DNA from: Rudaea sp.
GTDB taxonomy: Bacteria > Pseudomonadota > Gammaproteobacteria > Xanthomonadales > Rhodanobacteraceae
NCBI GenBank assembly: GCA_031291055.1
Contig: JARLJU010000085.1
Span: 1-64,000 of the forward strand
DNA length: 64,000 nt
Reading direction: 5' to 3'
Both the position numbers and the translations under genes were made by a program. This document shows positions 7,597 to 16,764 of this stretch, one piece after another. Under the pieces are notes generated by a model that worked only from the letters and a program-made list of their open reading frames with translations, ran no database searches and had not been told where the DNA came from. How positions within the stretch are numbered: the stretch's first letter is position 1; each line of letters starts with the position of its first letter.

Positions 7597-10173
7597 ATGA
7601 CCAGCGACGATTTCGCTCAGCACACGCCCTTGATGCGCCAGTACTTTGCCGCCAAGGCGGACTATCCGGACACGCTGGTGCTGTTCCGCATGGGCGATTT
7701 CTACGAGCTGTTCTACGATGACGCACGCAAAGCCGCGCGCCTGCTCGACATCACGCTGACCCAGCGTGGCGCCTCGGCGGGGGCACCGATTCCGATGGCC
7801 GGCGTGCCCTATCATTCGATCGAGGGCTATCTTTCCAAGCTGATCAAGCTCGGCGAATCGGTCGCGATCTGCGAACAGATCGGCGATCCAGCGCTGGCCA
7901 AGGGCCTGGTCGAACGCAAGGTCGTGCGCGTGATCACACCGGGCACCGTCACCGATGAAGCGTTGCTGGAAGATCGCCGCGACAATCTGCTGCTGGCCAT
8001 TGCTGCCGGCAAGCACGGCTATGGCCTGGCCTGGATCGATCTGGCCGCAGGGCGCTTCCTGCTCAGCGAAGTGGCCAATGCCGAGGCACTGGCGTCAGAA
8101 CTTGCACGGTTGAGTCCCGCGGAGACCCTCGTCGGCGAAGACAGCGCGTGGCCGAATTTCGTTGCGGAACTTCCCGGTCTGCGCAAACGCGCACCCTGGC
8201 ATTTCGACACCGAGACCGCGCAGCGGCAGTTATGCAAATTCTTCGGTACGCGCGATCTGTCGGGTTTCGGTTGCGAAAACCTTTCCCTGGCCATCGCCGC
8301 CGCGGGCTGCCTGCTGGGTTACGTGGAAGAAACGCAAAAAACCCGCTTGCCGCATCTGAACGGGCTCGCGGTCGAAAATCCAGCCGAAACCATTGCTCTG
8401 GACGCAGTGACGCGGCGCAATCTCGAACTCGATGCGCACCCGAGCGGGCGCAACGAATTCACCCTGTTCGGCGTGCTCGATCGCACGATTACACCGATGG
8501 GTGCGCGCGAACTCCGCCGCGCCTTGCACCGGCCTTTGCGCGATCACAGGCTGCTGCGCAACCGCTATCAGGCTATCGAAAGCCTGATCCAAAGGCGCCG
8601 CTTCGAACCTGTACAAGAAGTGCTGCGCGGCATCGGCGATCTGGAACGCATCCTCGCGCGTGTGGCGCTGCGCTCGGCACGGCCACGCGACCTGTCGACC
8701 TTGCGGGACGGCCTGCTCGCGGCACCAGCCTTGCTGCGTGCGCTCGCCGATTGCGACAGTCCGCTGCTGCGCGAACAGCTCGATCGTCTCGGCGAGCACG
8801 ACGACAGTGCTCGACATCTGACAGCCGCGCTGCCCGACCATCCTCCGGCCTTGCTGCGCGACGGTGGCGCGATCCGCGACGGCTTCGACGCCGGGCTCGA
8901 TGAGCTGCGCGCGCTGGCCACGAACGCGGACCAGTTCCTGGTCCAGTTCGAAGAACGCGAAAAACACGCGACGGGGATAGCGACGCTGAAAGTCGGCTAC
9001 AACCGCGTGCACGGCTACTACATCGAGATCAGCAAGGGCCAGTCCGACAAGGCGCCTACAAATTATACGAGGCGGCAAACGATAAAAGGCGCGGAAAGAT
9101 ACATCACCGAGGAATTGAAGGCATTCGAGGACAAGGTGCTGTCAGCACGCGAACGCGCGCTGATGCGCGAGCGTGCGCTTTACGAGGGACTGCTCGATTT
9201 TCTCGGCGAACGCCTGCAGCCGCTCAAGATTGCCGCCACCGCGATCGCCTGGATCGACGTGCTCACCGCACTCGCCGAACGTGCCGATGCCCTCAGCTGG
9301 AAGACACCCGAACTGACCGATGCCAGCGGCATCCGCATCGTGCGGGGACGCCATCCCGTGGTCGAGCAGGTGCGCGCCGAACCGTTCGAGCCGAACGATC
9401 TCGTCGTCGATGGCAGCCGCCGCATGCTCATCATCACCGGCCCGAACATGGGCGGAAAATCAACCTACATGCGCCAGGCGGCGCTGATCGTGCTGCTGGC
9501 GCATATCGGCAGTTTCGTACCAGCCGATGCGGCCGTCGTCGGTCCGATCGATCGCATCTTCACCCGCATCGGCGCCGGCGACGACTTGTCGCGTGGACAA
9601 TCGACCTTCATGGTCGAGATGAGCGAAACGGCGAACATTCTCCACAATGCGACATCTTCGAGCCTGGTCCTGATGGACGAAGTCGGCCGCGGCACGTCGA
9701 CCTACGACGGCCTGGCACTGGCCAAGGCCTGCGCCGTGCAACTGGCGACCCGGAACCGCGCGTTCACGCTGTTTGCGACGCACTATTTCGAATTGACCGA
9801 ACTGGTCGCGCAATACGACGGCATCGCCAATGTGCATCTGGACGCGATCGAATACGACGACAAACTGGTTTTCATGCATGCGGTCAAGGAAGGTCCCGCC
9901 AATCGAAGTTTCGGACTACAGGTGGCGGCGCTGGCGGGATTGCCGAAAAGCGTCATCGCGCAGGCTAGAAATTACCTTGACGCACTGGAGAAGCGACATG
10001 CGCAGGACGCGGCTGCATCGCCCGCGATTGTCGATGCGTCGCCACAGCTCGGCCTATTCTCCGCTCCCACGCCATCGGCAGCAGAGGAAGCGCTGCGCGC
10101 ACTCGATCCCGACGCCATGACGCCGAAAGAAGCACTGGAAGCCTTGTACGGGTTGAAATCGCTACAGAGGTGA
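7597..10173 (+). CDS. mutS: DNA mismatch repair protein MutS
   Basis: Recognises mismatches and small loops and recruits MutL. The 858-residue protein contains the mismatch-binding domain with the [11 protein letters not shown] motif (Phe-X-Glu wedge) near residue 35, connector and lever domains, a clamp, and the ATPase domain with Walker [14 protein letters not shown] near residue 615. It also has [16 protein letters not shown] (Walker B and signature) and a C-terminal tail ending in the dimer/tetramer helix [12 protein letters not shown]. It matches E. coli MutS in length (853). A TACAAT hexamer at 7553-7558 could be its -10 element, but no good -35 accompanies it. Confidence 0.98.
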   Translation: MTSDDFAQHTPLMRQYFAAKADYPDTLVLFRMGDFYELFYDDARKAARLLDITLTQRGASAGAPIPMAGVPYHSIEGYLSKLIKLGESVAICEQIGDPALAKGLVERKVVRVITPGTVTDEALLEDRRDNLLLAIAAGKHGYGLAWIDLAAGRFLLSEVANAEALASELARLSPAETLVGEDSAWPNFVAELPGLRKRAPWHFDTETAQRQLCKFFGTRDLSGFGCENLSLAIAAAGCLLGYVEETQKTRLPHLNGLAVENPAETIALDAVTRRNLELDAHPSGRNEFTLFGVLDRTITPMGARELRRALHRPLRDHRLLRNRYQAIESLIQRRRFEPVQEVLRGIGDLERILARVALRSARPRDLSTLRDGLLAAPALLRALADCDSPLLREQLDRLGEHDDSARHLTAALPDHPPALLRDGGAIRDGFDAGLDELRALATNADQFLVQFEEREKHATGIATLKVGYNRVHGYYIEISKGQSDKAPTNYTRRQTIKGAERYITEELKAFEDKVLSARERALMRERALYEGLLDFLGERLQPLKIAATAIAWIDVLTALAERADALSWKTPELTDASGIRIVRGRHPVVEQVRAEPFEPNDLVVDGSRRMLIITGPNMGGKSTYMRQAALIVLLAHIGSFVPADAAVVGPIDRIFTRIGAGDDLSRGQSTFMVEMSETANILHNATSSSLVLMDEVGRGTSTYDGLALAKACAVQLATRNRAFTLFATHYFELTELVAQYDGIANVHLDAIEYDDKLVFMHAVKEGPANRSFGLQVAALAGLPKSVIAQARNYLDALEKRHAQDAAASPAIVDASPQLGLFSAPTPSAAEEALRALDPDAMTPKEALEALYGLKSLQR

Positions 10174-10211
10174 CGTCGCTCGAACACCGCGGCGGATGAG
10201 GCGCAGCGGCG

Positions 10212-10910
10212 CTAGGAGCGCTTGGGCGGCGGCGGACCGTAGACACGGGAGAAATGGGGCGAAGCACTGCCACACGCTGAACTGAGGTTGTTCAAGCCCT
10301 CGTAGTCGTGGGTGAATGCCACCGACGTAGTTCCACCATTGCGCTCAAGGACGACCAGAAAGATGCTGTCATAGTCATCGTCAGGCCACGCGGGAACGAC
10401 TGAAGAGTCGCCGTCGTTGTCGTGCACGATGTTCGCGACCAATTCGTCCATCTCGTCGTGTTCCCAGGCGACGAAGACGGTCGACGTCGCATACTGGGAC
10501 TTCATCAACTCGCTTTCCAGGTCGTCGATGTCATCCTTGCCGTATTTCAGGTTTATCGTCTGTCCTGCGATGACCGCGGTTGGTTCGATCGTCGCCAACG
10601 CGCGCAGATAGTAATAGTTGTTGCCTGCATCGTCCTGGTCCTCCACGGGTGCCGCGGCGAACAGATAGTTCGGCATGCCGAATTTGGTGACGAGCACCGA
10701 CGCGAGCCCTACGGAGCGATTGAAGCCCTGACATGTCAGCTGGCCATCGTCCACTGTGGCGGGTTTTTCGCCGTGACGGACGAATACCAGCGTTTCGGTT
10801 GTGCTCGCGGAAGTCTGGGCAGACACGCCAGAGGGAATCTGGAAAACGTATACCAGCGTGCATAGCGCAAGGCCGCGGCACAGGCTATCAAGCAAATTCT
10901 TCGTGTGCAT
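10212..10910 (-). CDS. Secreted histidine phosphatase superfamily protein
   Basis: A signal peptide of ~30 residues (ending GVSAQT) is followed by a phosphoglycerate-mutase-like fold. The catalytic motif is LVFVRHGEKP, with the phospho-accepting His in RHG. A second candidate His lies in FVAWEHDEMDEL, followed by the SVAFTHDYEGLN strand. The substrate cannot be inferred. At 232 residues it is of ordinary size for periplasmic members of the superfamily. It is convergent with mutS (38 bp apart) and separated from hslR by ~197 bp in which I see no gene. Function beyond phosphatase fold membership is not supported. Confidence 0.75.
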   Translation of the reverse strand: MHTKNLLDSLCRGLALCTLVYVFQIPSGVSAQTSASTTETLVFVRHGEKPATVDDGQLTCQGFNRSVGLASVLVTKFGMPNYLFAAAPVEDQDDAGNNYYYLRALATIEPTAVIAGQTINLKYGKDDIDDLESELMKSQYATSTVFVAWEHDEMDELVANIVHDNDGDSSVVPAWPDDDYDSIFLVVLERNGGTTSVAFTHDYEGLNNLSSACGSASPHFSRVYGPPPPKRS

Positions 10911-11107
10911 TCTGGTTACCGATCGACTGCATGAGTATTGCGCGATGAGTACCCAAACGGACTCGCATACCCAGGGCGCCAGTCAGTCAGGATGACATGC
11001 GTGCCTGACTGCGGGCTGACGACGGTCGGCTTGTTGCCTTGCGCTCAGCGGAATGGTTTTCGGCTGGCAGCGTCATGCCGCACCACATACGATCCGCGCG
11101 AATCGGT

Positions 11108-11497
11108 CTAGTCCTTCGCCTGGAAGCGGCGAATCAATCGACGCGCGCGTTTGTCCGGCCTGGACGGCGGCTTTGACAGATCCGATCCAAGCAACCGCCG
11201 CTGCTCGCGCTGCGCCTCGCGCGCCAGCCTGCTGGCGGGAGTTTCGGTGTACAGCAAATGCGCGACGCTCGCCGGCCCACGCCGTTCGCTCAGAGCGAGC
11301 ACATCGATCTCGAAGCGCTGCTCGCCCACCGCGATCTGCAGTCGGTCGCCGACGCGCAACAGTTTTGCCGGCTTGCATGGCAGAGCGCTTATCCCGACCC
11401 TGCCAGCCTCGATCGCCTGCTGGGCCAGCGCGCGCGTCTTGAAAAAACGCGCGCTCCACAGCCAGATATCGAGGCGAACCGAATCCGCGGCAGTCAC
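11108..11497 (-). CDS. hslR: Heat-shock protein 15, S4-domain RNA-binding protein HslR
   Basis: Binds stalled 50S subunits carrying nascent peptidyl-tRNA and helps recycle them after heat stress. The 129-residue protein has an N-terminal S4 domain (VRLDIWLWSARFFKTRALAQ), the S4 turn AIEAGRVGI, and a basic C-terminal tail rich in Arg, as in E. coli Hsp15 (133 residues). It starts with GTG, 9 bp after the htpG stop codon, so it is probably co-transcribed with htpG from the heat-shock-type promoter upstream of that gene. That fits its known heat induction. Confidence 0.9.
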   Translation of the reverse strand: MTAADSVRLDIWLWSARFFKTRALAQQAIEAGRVGISALPCKPAKLLRVGDRLQIAVGEQRFEIDVLALSERRGPASVAHLLYTETPASRLAREAQREQRRLLGSDLSKPPSRPDKRARRLIRRFQAKD

Positions 11498-11506
11498 CGT
11501 TGAATG

Positions 11507-13405
11507 TCAGGCCGACGATGCGATCAAGGCATTCACGCGTCGCACATAGGCCGCCGGATCATCCAGAGCACCGCCCTCGAGCAATTGCGCCTGATCCAGC
11601 AACAGCATGCCGAGATCCTTTGCGCGCTCGGGGTCTTGTTCGCTTTCCAGCCGCTTTACCAGCACATTGCCCGGATTGATTTCCAGGATCGGTTTACTCG
11701 CCGGCACATCGTGCCCTGCCTGCTTGAGCAGCCGCTGCATGGCCATGCCCATGTCGTGTTCATCGAGCACGAGAACCGCAGGCGAGTCGGTCAGTCGCGC
11801 GCTTACGCGCACATCGCGCACGCGGTCACCCAACAGTTCTTTCAATTTCTTGACGACGCCTTCGGCGGCCTTTTCTGCTTCCTTGCGCTTTTCCGGATCC
11901 ACGCCTCCGAGTTTGTCCAACTCGAGATCGCCCTTGGCCACGTTGCGCAATTTCTTGCCGGCGTATTCGGTGAGATAGCTGGCCATCCAGTCATCGATGC
12001 GCTCGTACATGAGCAGTACTTCGACGCCGTGCGCCTTCAACGCTTCAAGCTGCGGGCTGCCTTTGGCGGCAGCGTAACCATCGGCGGTGAGATAGTAGAT
12101 CGCGTCCTGACTCGGCACCATGCGGCCGATGTAGTCGTCGAGCGAGACCGTCTGCACGGAGCCCTCGGACTTCGTCGAAGCGAAGCGCAGCAGCTTGGCG
12201 ATACGTTCCTTGTTGGCGAAATCCTCGGCTATGCCTTCCTTGAACGTCGTACCGAATTCCTTCCAGAACGTGGCAAATTTCCCGGGTTCGTCCTTCGCCA
12301 GTTTGTCGAGCAGGTCAAGCACCCGCCGCGTGCAGGCGGCGCGGAGCTTTTCCAGATTGCGGTTCTGCTGCAGTATCTCGCGGCTTACATTGAGCGGCAG
12401 GTCATCCGAATCGACCACGCCGCGGACGAAGCGCAGATACGCCGGCAGCAACTGCTCGGCCGCATCCATGATGAAGACGCGCTTGACGTAAAGCTTCAGC
12501 CCCTTGCGTTCGTCGCGCGCGCCCATGAGCATGTCGAACGGCGACTTCGATGGCAGGTAGAGCAGCGACGTGAAGTTCTGCGTGCCTTCGACGCGATTGT
12601 GCGTCCACGCCAGCGCATCGTTGAAATCGTGCGCGATATACTTGTAGAAGTTCTGATAATCCTCGTCGGTCAATTCGCTTTTCGGCCGGGTCCACAGCGC
12701 CGACGCCTGATTGACGACTTCCCATTCCACTGCCGGCTTGTCTTGCCCTTCCTTCGGCTCCGTCTCCTTCGGCATCCGGATCGGAAACCCGATATGGTCT
12801 GAGTAGCGCGCCACGAGGCTGCGCACCTGCCAGGACTGGAGGAACTCGTCCTCATCGGCCTTCAGATGCAGGGTGACTGCGGTTCCGCGCCCGGCCTTTT
12901 CCTCGCTGGACAACGAATACTCGCCGGTTCCATCCGATTCCCAGCGCACGCCCTCACCGGCTTCGGTTCCGGCCTTGCGCGTGACCAGGGTCACCCTGTC
13001 CGCAACCACGAAAGCGGAGTAGAAACCGACGCCGAACTGACCGATCAGGTTGGCATCGTTTTTTTGCTCGGACGACATTGCTTCGAGGAACTTGCGCGTC
13101 CCTGAACTGGCAATGGTGCCGATGTTGGCGACGACTTCGTCACGGCTCATACCGATGCCGTTGTCGCTGATCGTGATCGTGCGTGCATTCTTGTCGATAC
13201 TGATATCGATGCGGAAGTCGCTGGCGCCCGCCAGCAGCTCGGGTTTGCCGAGCGCTTCGAAGCGCAGCTTGTCGCAAGCATCGGAAGCGTTCGAAATCAG
13301 CTCGCGCAGGAAGATTTCCTTGTGCGAATAGAGCGAATGCGTCACCAAGTGCAGCACTTGGGCGACTTCGGCTTCAAATTTGCGCGTTTCGGTGGCAGTT
13401 GTCAT
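11507..13405 (-). CDS. htpG: Molecular chaperone HtpG (Hsp90)
   Basis: ATP-dependent chaperone of the Hsp90 family. The 632-residue protein starts MTTATETRKFEAEVAQ. The GHKL ATPase domain has ELISNASDACDKLRFE (the catalytic Glu/Asn helix), ISDNGIGMSRDEV and GQFGVGFYSAF. The middle domain contains the catalytic-loop Arg segment LPLNVSREILQQ, and the C-terminal dimerisation domain follows. The frame extends 20 codons upstream, but the ATG at 13405 matches the family start and has AAGGAT upstream. A sigma-32-like promoter lies ~33 bp upstream. It heads a two-gene unit with hslR. Confidence 0.97.
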   Translation of the reverse strand: MTTATETRKFEAEVAQVLHLVTHSLYSHKEIFLRELISNASDACDKLRFEALGKPELLAGASDFRIDISIDKNARTITISDNGIGMSRDEVVANIGTIASSGTRKFLEAMSSEQKNDANLIGQFGVGFYSAFVVADRVTLVTRKAGTEAGEGVRWESDGTGEYSLSSEEKAGRGTAVTLHLKADEDEFLQSWQVRSLVARYSDHIGFPIRMPKETEPKEGQDKPAVEWEVVNQASALWTRPKSELTDEDYQNFYKYIAHDFNDALAWTHNRVEGTQNFTSLLYLPSKSPFDMLMGARDERKGLKLYVKRVFIMDAAEQLLPAYLRFVRGVVDSDDLPLNVSREILQQNRNLEKLRAACTRRVLDLLDKLAKDEPGKFATFWKEFGTTFKEGIAEDFANKERIAKLLRFASTKSEGSVQTVSLDDYIGRMVPSQDAIYYLTADGYAAAKGSPQLEALKAHGVEVLLMYERIDDWMASYLTEYAGKKLRNVAKGDLELDKLGGVDPEKRKEAEKAAEGVVKKLKELLGDRVRDVRVSARLTDSPAVLVLDEHDMGMAMQRLLKQAGHDVPASKPILEINPGNVLVKRLESEQDPERAKDLGMLLLDQAQLLEGGALDDPAAYVRRVNALIASSA

Positions 13406-13437
13406 GGGCGGGATATCCTTGAAAGTGGCTGCCAACC

Positions 13438-13466
13438 GAATGAGGTCAAAGCCGCATGAATTCAAG
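13438..13466 (-). promoter_or_regulatory. Sigma-32 (RpoH)-like heat-shock promoter of htpG
   Basis: On the minus strand a -35 CTTGAA (13461-13466) and a -10 CCTCATTC (13438-13445) are separated by 15 bp. The sigma-32 consensus is CTTGAAA, 11-16 bp, CCCCATNT, so both boxes match well. A start near 13430 would give a leader of ~25 nt before the htpG ATG, which includes the ribosome-binding site. HtpG is a classic RpoH target, which supports the call. Confidence 0.6.
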
Positions 13467-13519
13467 CGCCCGGCTCGGAACGACTATCAACGCTTGGCGA
13501 AAGAACCCGGTAGACGGAC

Positions 13520-13588
13520 GTGCCAACGAATCGGCTGCTTCATCGCCGCTTCGTCGAGCGTGGACAGGGCTCCGCCGGGACCGCTTGA
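13520..13588. repeat. Intergenic direct repeat, copy 1 (~69 bp)
   Basis: This copy begins GTGCCAACGAATCGGCTGC, contains CTCCGCCGGGACCGCTTGA at its end, and recurs with about 85-90% identity at 13663-13730. It lies in the 477-bp gap between htpG and rplS, which otherwise contains the htpG promoter, an inverted repeat and the rplS terminator. All six frames through it lack a ribosome-binding site or recognisable protein family. The constant ends and the variable middle suggest a repeat unit, not a gene. Confidence 0.6.
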
Positions 13589-13662
13589 CCGGCAATCGCG
13601 ACAGGATCCCCGGCTCTGTGAACACCTTCGACGCTTACGCAGTACCTGCTCGGCACAGGGAT

Positions 13663-13730
13663 GTGCCGACGAATCGGCTGCTTCATCGCCGATTCGACAG
13701 GCGTGGACCGGCTCCGCCGGGACCGCTTGA
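13663..13730. repeat. Intergenic direct repeat, copy 2 (~68 bp)
   Basis: The second copy of the unit at 13520-13588, in the same orientation, is separated from it by ~74 bp of unrelated sequence. Both share GAATCGGCTGCTTCATCGCC and CTCCGCCGGGACCGCTTGA and differ mainly around the middle (GCTTCGTCGAGCG versus GATTCGACAGGCG). The copy abuts a perfect 13-bp inverted repeat at its right end (13728-13765). It may belong to a dispersed repeat family of this genome; that cannot be tested from one window. Confidence 0.6.
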
Positions 13731-13765
13731 TTGCAAACTGCGGCAGCATGCCCAGTTTGCAATCA
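13728..13765. repeat. Perfect 13-bp inverted repeat (hairpin)
   Basis: TGATTGCAAACTG (13728-13740) and its exact complement CAGTTTGCAATCA (13753-13765) flank a 12-nt loop. It overlaps the last three bases of the second intergenic repeat and precedes the rplS terminator by ~16 bp. It has no U-run on either strand and so is unlikely to be a classical terminator. Its low GC content compared with its surroundings is notable. Confidence 0.65.
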
Positions 13766-13768
13766 TAA

Positions 13769-13811
13769 GATGAGAAAAGACAAAGCGACCGTCGTTGCCG
13801 GCGGTCGCTTT
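13769..13811 (-). terminator. Rho-independent terminator of the rpsP-rimM-trmD-rplS operon
   Basis: The perfect 10-bp arms AAAGCGACCG (13782-13791) and CGGTCGCTTT (13802-13811) enclose a 10-nt loop. Read on the minus strand, the stem is followed by TTTGTCTTTTCTC, a pyrimidine-rich run with many T residues. It lies ~72 bp after the rplS stop codon in the direction of transcription. Confidence 0.75.
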
Positions 13812-13882
13812 GGACGAGGAGCACAGACGCGACTCGATGCTCCAAGACTTGTGTCTCTGGCGCGACGGGCGCGCCTTGTTTC

Positions 13883-14245
13883 TCAGCTGTCGCTGGCGTG
13901 TTTGCTCAGGTCTTCCTGAATGCGCGCCTTCTTGCCTTCCAGGCCACGCAGGTAATAGAGCTTGGCTCCACGTACCTTGCCGCGGCGCTTGACCGTGACC
14001 GAATCGATCGCGGGGCTGTGCGACTGGAACACGCGCTCCACGCCAGTGCCATGCGAAATCTTGCGGACGGTGAAGGCCGAATTCAGGCCGGCGTTCTTCT
14101 TGGCGATGCAAACGCCTTCGTAGGCCTGCACGCGCTCACGATTGCCTTCCTTCACCTTCACGTTGACGACGACCGTATCGCCCGGCCCGAATTCAGGCAG
14201 CTTGCGGGTCATCTGTTGCGCTTCGAACTGTTGCAGAATATTCAT
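13883..14245 (-). CDS. rplS: 50S ribosomal protein L19
   Basis: Large-subunit protein at the 30S-50S interface. The 120-residue protein begins [19 protein letters not shown] and has the [18 protein letters not shown] and [13 protein letters not shown] segments. The C-terminal [14 protein letters not shown] motif is intact. It is the last gene of the rpsP-rimM-trmD-rplS cluster, followed by an intrinsic terminator. A TATAAT hexamer on the minus strand at 14268-14273 may serve an internal promoter, though its -35 is poor, so rplS may be made partly independently of trmD. Confidence 0.97.
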   Translation of the reverse strand: MNILQQFEAQQMTRKLPEFGPGDTVVVNVKVKEGNRERVQAYEGVCIAKKNAGLNSAFTVRKISHGTGVERVFQSHSPAIDSVTVKRRGKVRGAKLYYLRGLEGKKARIQEDLSKHASDS

Positions 14246-14307
14246 GCGTCACCACGGTTAGTCTTGAATTATACCCAGATGTTGAGCGGGATTTACTCCC
14301 GGGCTCA

Positions 14308-15048
14308 CTATTTTTTTATATCTTCTTGAAATTCCAGTAAAAGTTTTTTGTCTTCCACTTTCAGCTCCACTCCAGTCAGCAAGTCCGGACGGCGCACCCA
14401 AGTGCGTCCCAAGGACTGTTTCCGACGCCAGCGCCGGATCGCTGCATGGTCTCCCGAAGTCAGCACATCCGGGACCTTGCCCAACTCGTGGGCCTCGGGC
14501 CGCGTGTAATGCGGACAATCGAGCAAACCATCCGCAAACGAATCCTGCTGCGCCGACTGCACATCGTTCAACGCGCCTTCCTGCAGCCGACCGATCGCGT
14601 CAATCAGCACCGCCGCGGCCAGTTCACCGCCTGACAACACGTAGTCGCCGATGGAAATCTCCTCGTCGACTTCGTGCTGCAACAGACGTTCGTCCACGCC
14701 TTCGTAGCGCCCGCACAGCAGGATCAACCGCTCCCGTTGCGCGAGTTCGACCACCTTGTCCTGCGTCAACCGCGTTCCTTGTGGACTCATATACGCGATC
14801 CGGACCGGCGCTGGCGCCGCCGTTCGCGCCGCCGTCAAGGCGGCACGCAGCGGATCGATCAACATCACCATGCCCGGGCCGCCGCCGAAGGGACGTTCGT
14901 CCACGCGGCGATAGTTGTCGGTCGCATAATCGCGCGGGTTCCAGGTCTGCACCTGCAACAAGCCGCGCTCCTGCGCCCTGCCAATCACACCGATGCCGGC
15001 GCAACCTTGAACAAACTCGGGAAACAGGGTGACGACGTCGATGCGCAT
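14308..15048 (-). CDS. trmD: tRNA (guanine-37-N1)-methyltransferase TrmD
   Basis: SPOUT-family methyltransferase that makes m1G37 in tRNAs reading CNN codons and so prevents +1 frameshifting. The 246-residue protein has [10 protein letters not shown] at the N-terminus, [11 protein letters not shown], the knot segment [13 protein letters not shown], and [13 protein letters not shown]. The start is set at MRIDVV (15048), which follows AAGAGA; ATGs at 15066 and 15084 are possible but extend beyond the family start. It lies between rimM and rplS on the same strand. Confidence 0.96.
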   Translation of the reverse strand: MRIDVVTLFPEFVQGCAGIGVIGRAQERGLLQVQTWNPRDYATDNYRRVDERPFGGGPGMVMLIDPLRAALTAARTAAPAPVRIAYMSPQGTRLTQDKVVELAQRERLILLCGRYEGVDERLLQHEVDEEISIGDYVLSGGELAAAVLIDAIGRLQEGALNDVQSAQQDSFADGLLDCPHYTRPEAHELGKVPDVLTSGDHAAIRRWRRKQSLGRTWVRRPDLLTGVELKVEDKKLLLEFQEDIKK

Positions 15049-15114
15049 ATTGTCTCTTGCGTTCATCCTGATCGCGAGAATCAAAAAGCGCCCGTCCCCG
15101 GCCGCGTTCTCGAA

Positions 15115-15624
15115 TCAAAACTCCGGATCCCAATCCACCGTGATCCGTCCGCCATCCAGATCCACTTCGTGCACAAACTGTTTCTGTATGAAAGGAATCA
15201 GACGTTCACGACTGTCGTCACGCACCGCCATCACATCGTTCGCACCTGTCGAAAACAAGTGGCTTACCCGGCCAAGAACCACGCCCGCCACAGTGACGAC
15301 TTGCAGACCTTCAAGATCGGTCCAGTAATATTCACCGCGCTTGGACTTGGGCAATGCCGAACGCCAGACCCGGATTTCCACACCCACCAGTGCTGCAGCA
15401 GCATCGCGATCGGCAATGCCGGGCAACGCCGCAACCATGCCCTTGCCTTGCTCGCGCCCGTGCGCTCCGGATACTTCCCTTTCCCCTGCACCGTTGTGCA
15501 GCAACCAGGGCTGGTAGGCGAAGATGCGCATGCGCGGCGCGGTATAGGATTCCAGTTTTACCCAACCCTGGATACCGGAAAGGCCGACAATCTTGCCAAC
15601 CACCAGCAGCCGATCAGCGCGCAC
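15115..15624 (-). CDS. rimM: Ribosome maturation factor RimM
   Basis: Assists 30S head assembly around S19. The 169-residue protein has the N-terminal RimM barrel (LVVGKIVGLSGIQGWVKL) and the C-terminal PRC-barrel with GEYYWTDLEGLQVV and the end segment DLDGGRITVDWDPEF. The reading frame begins with GTG preceded by an AGGT-like site. It lies directly downstream of rpsP (28 bp) and upstream of trmD, which is the conserved order. An unusually basic loop around residues 50-65 is not a conserved feature. Confidence 0.95.
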   Translation of the reverse strand: MRADRLLVVGKIVGLSGIQGWVKLESYTAPRMRIFAYQPWLLHNGAGEREVSGAHGREQGKGMVAALPGIADRDAAAALVGVEIRVWRSALPKSKRGEYYWTDLEGLQVVTVAGVVLGRVSHLFSTGANDVMAVRDDSRERLIPFIQKQFVHEVDLDGGRITVDWDPEF

Positions 15625-15652
15625 GGCAACCTGCCGGTTGCGCGAAACGCAA

Positions 15653-15910
15653 TCAGGCCGCCTTGGCCTGCTTGCCGACTTCCTTCATGAGCAATCGAAC
15701 CTTGTCGGTCATCTGCGCACCCTTGGCAACCCAGGCCTTGACGCGTTCGGCATCAAGCTGCAGGCGCACGTCCTTGCCGGACGCGATCGGGTTATAGAAG
15801 CCGACACGTTCGATGTTGCGACCGTCGCGCGCGCAGCGCTCGTCGGCAACCACGATGTGATAGAACGGACGCCCCTTGGCGCCGCCACGGGACAGGCGAA
15901 TCTTGACCAT
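15653..15910 (-). CDS. rpsP: 30S ribosomal protein S16
   Basis: Small-subunit assembly protein. The 85-residue product starts [20 protein letters not shown] and has the conserved [14 protein letters not shown] segment. It is the first gene of the rpsP-rimM-trmD-rplS operon. The frame is open further upstream, but the ATG at 15910 matches S16 exactly. Its ribosome-binding site (GTAAAGA) is weak for a ribosomal protein. In many relatives ffh lies immediately upstream; here two unrelated genes intervene. Confidence 0.97.
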   Translation of the reverse strand: MVKIRLSRGGAKGRPFYHIVVADERCARDGRNIERVGFYNPIASGKDVRLQLDAERVKAWVAKGAQMTDKVRLLMKEVGKQAKAA

Positions 15911-16108
15911 TGTCTTTACTCGAGAATTGACAGAATCAGCAGGGCGCCGCCGGAATTGAAGCTCGGCAAGTACCTCGTGAGCCGAGCATTGTAGCGGGAA
16001 ATGGAAAAAAATAAAGCCCTGCAATGACTTGGTAGTGGGTCAGTTTGAATGAATATTGCCACCCGCCGGGGAGCGTTCCTCTGGACTACGCACCCGCCAA
16101 CGCCGACA

Positions 16109-16462
16109 TCACGCGCGGTGCAACATCTTGCCGCGGCGGGATTTTGCCTGCGGAATGCTATTCAGGGGGGGCTTGAGCCGGGCGATCATTTCCGTTTCCA
16201 CGGATGTTTGTTTGGGCTCGGCGGCGACCGCGCAGGCGAGCACGTGCGTGGCGCCCAGGATCACAGCCCACGGCCACTTCTCATGACCCGGAATACAAAG
16301 CTCGAAGCTGTCGGCATGGCTGATGAACAAGGGATTCCAGTCGCCAGTTGCCATGCGCGCAGCAAAAATGTATACGCCGCCGACATCAGTCCAGTCGCTG
16401 TCGTAAGGATACGGGCTGAATTCGTAAATCGATCCGTCAACACTCTTCCAAACGGTGGCCAT
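16109..16462 (-). CDS. Small GIY-YIG-like protein with degenerate catalytic residues
   Basis: The 117-residue protein has the pattern of a family of short GIY-YIG-fold proteins. The first strand is WTDVGGVYIFAAR (the GIY part) and a strand PLFISHADSF sits where YIG is expected. The IPGHEKWPWAVILGATHV helix and the terminal EMIARLKPPLN with its conserved Glu follow. The Gly of YIG is replaced by Ser, and the usual catalytic Arg after SF is Cys (SFELCIPGHEKW), so nuclease activity is doubtful. GGGGGAGAG before the ATG at 16462 fixes the start. The family call is from pattern memory, and the function is unknown. Confidence 0.55.
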   Translation of the reverse strand: MATVWKSVDGSIYEFSPYPYDSDWTDVGGVYIFAARMATGDWNPLFISHADSFELCIPGHEKWPWAVILGATHVLACAVAAEPKQTSVETEMIARLKPPLNSIPQAKSRRGKMLHRA

Positions 16463-16764
16463 CTCTCCCCCCGTGGTCGCGGGTGTCATCCACAAGACGG
16501 ACGGAGGCTGGGCTGTGTTGCAACAAAAATACAAGGCTCGGCAATCCTTTAGCGGGGATTTAACGAAAATGCTGGCATTTTTTCGTGAACGCGAGTACCT
16601 TGGGCGCACTGTGCTTGTTTGGGTCACCATGAATCGTGGCCTGATGCAGTTGGTCCAACGATCCGCTACGTCTGTTTGTTCACTTCACTAGCTCCCTACA
16701 ACTCAGTCTTGGCCCGGGCGGTTCCGCGGTCGAGTAACTTGCAAAAATTTTCAGGAGATTAGAG
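16463..16764. other. 302-bp gap holding the cold-shock gene leader; no gene seen
   Basis: This gap lies between two divergent genes. Open frames run through it but have no family resemblance or ribosome-binding site. The plus strand contains a small hairpin, CGAAAATG-CTGG-CATTTTTTCG (about 16564-16585). The segment after it would form a long leader for the cold-shock gene, as is common for cspA-type mRNAs. I could not identify a convincing -35/-10 pair. Confidence 0.35.

Noticed and set aside
14284..14320. Terminator GAGCGGGATTTACTCCCGGGCTC followed by a T-run between rplS and trmD
   Set aside because: The T-run is on the plus strand while both genes read minus, and the stem has a two-base bulge; it would only stop antisense transcription.
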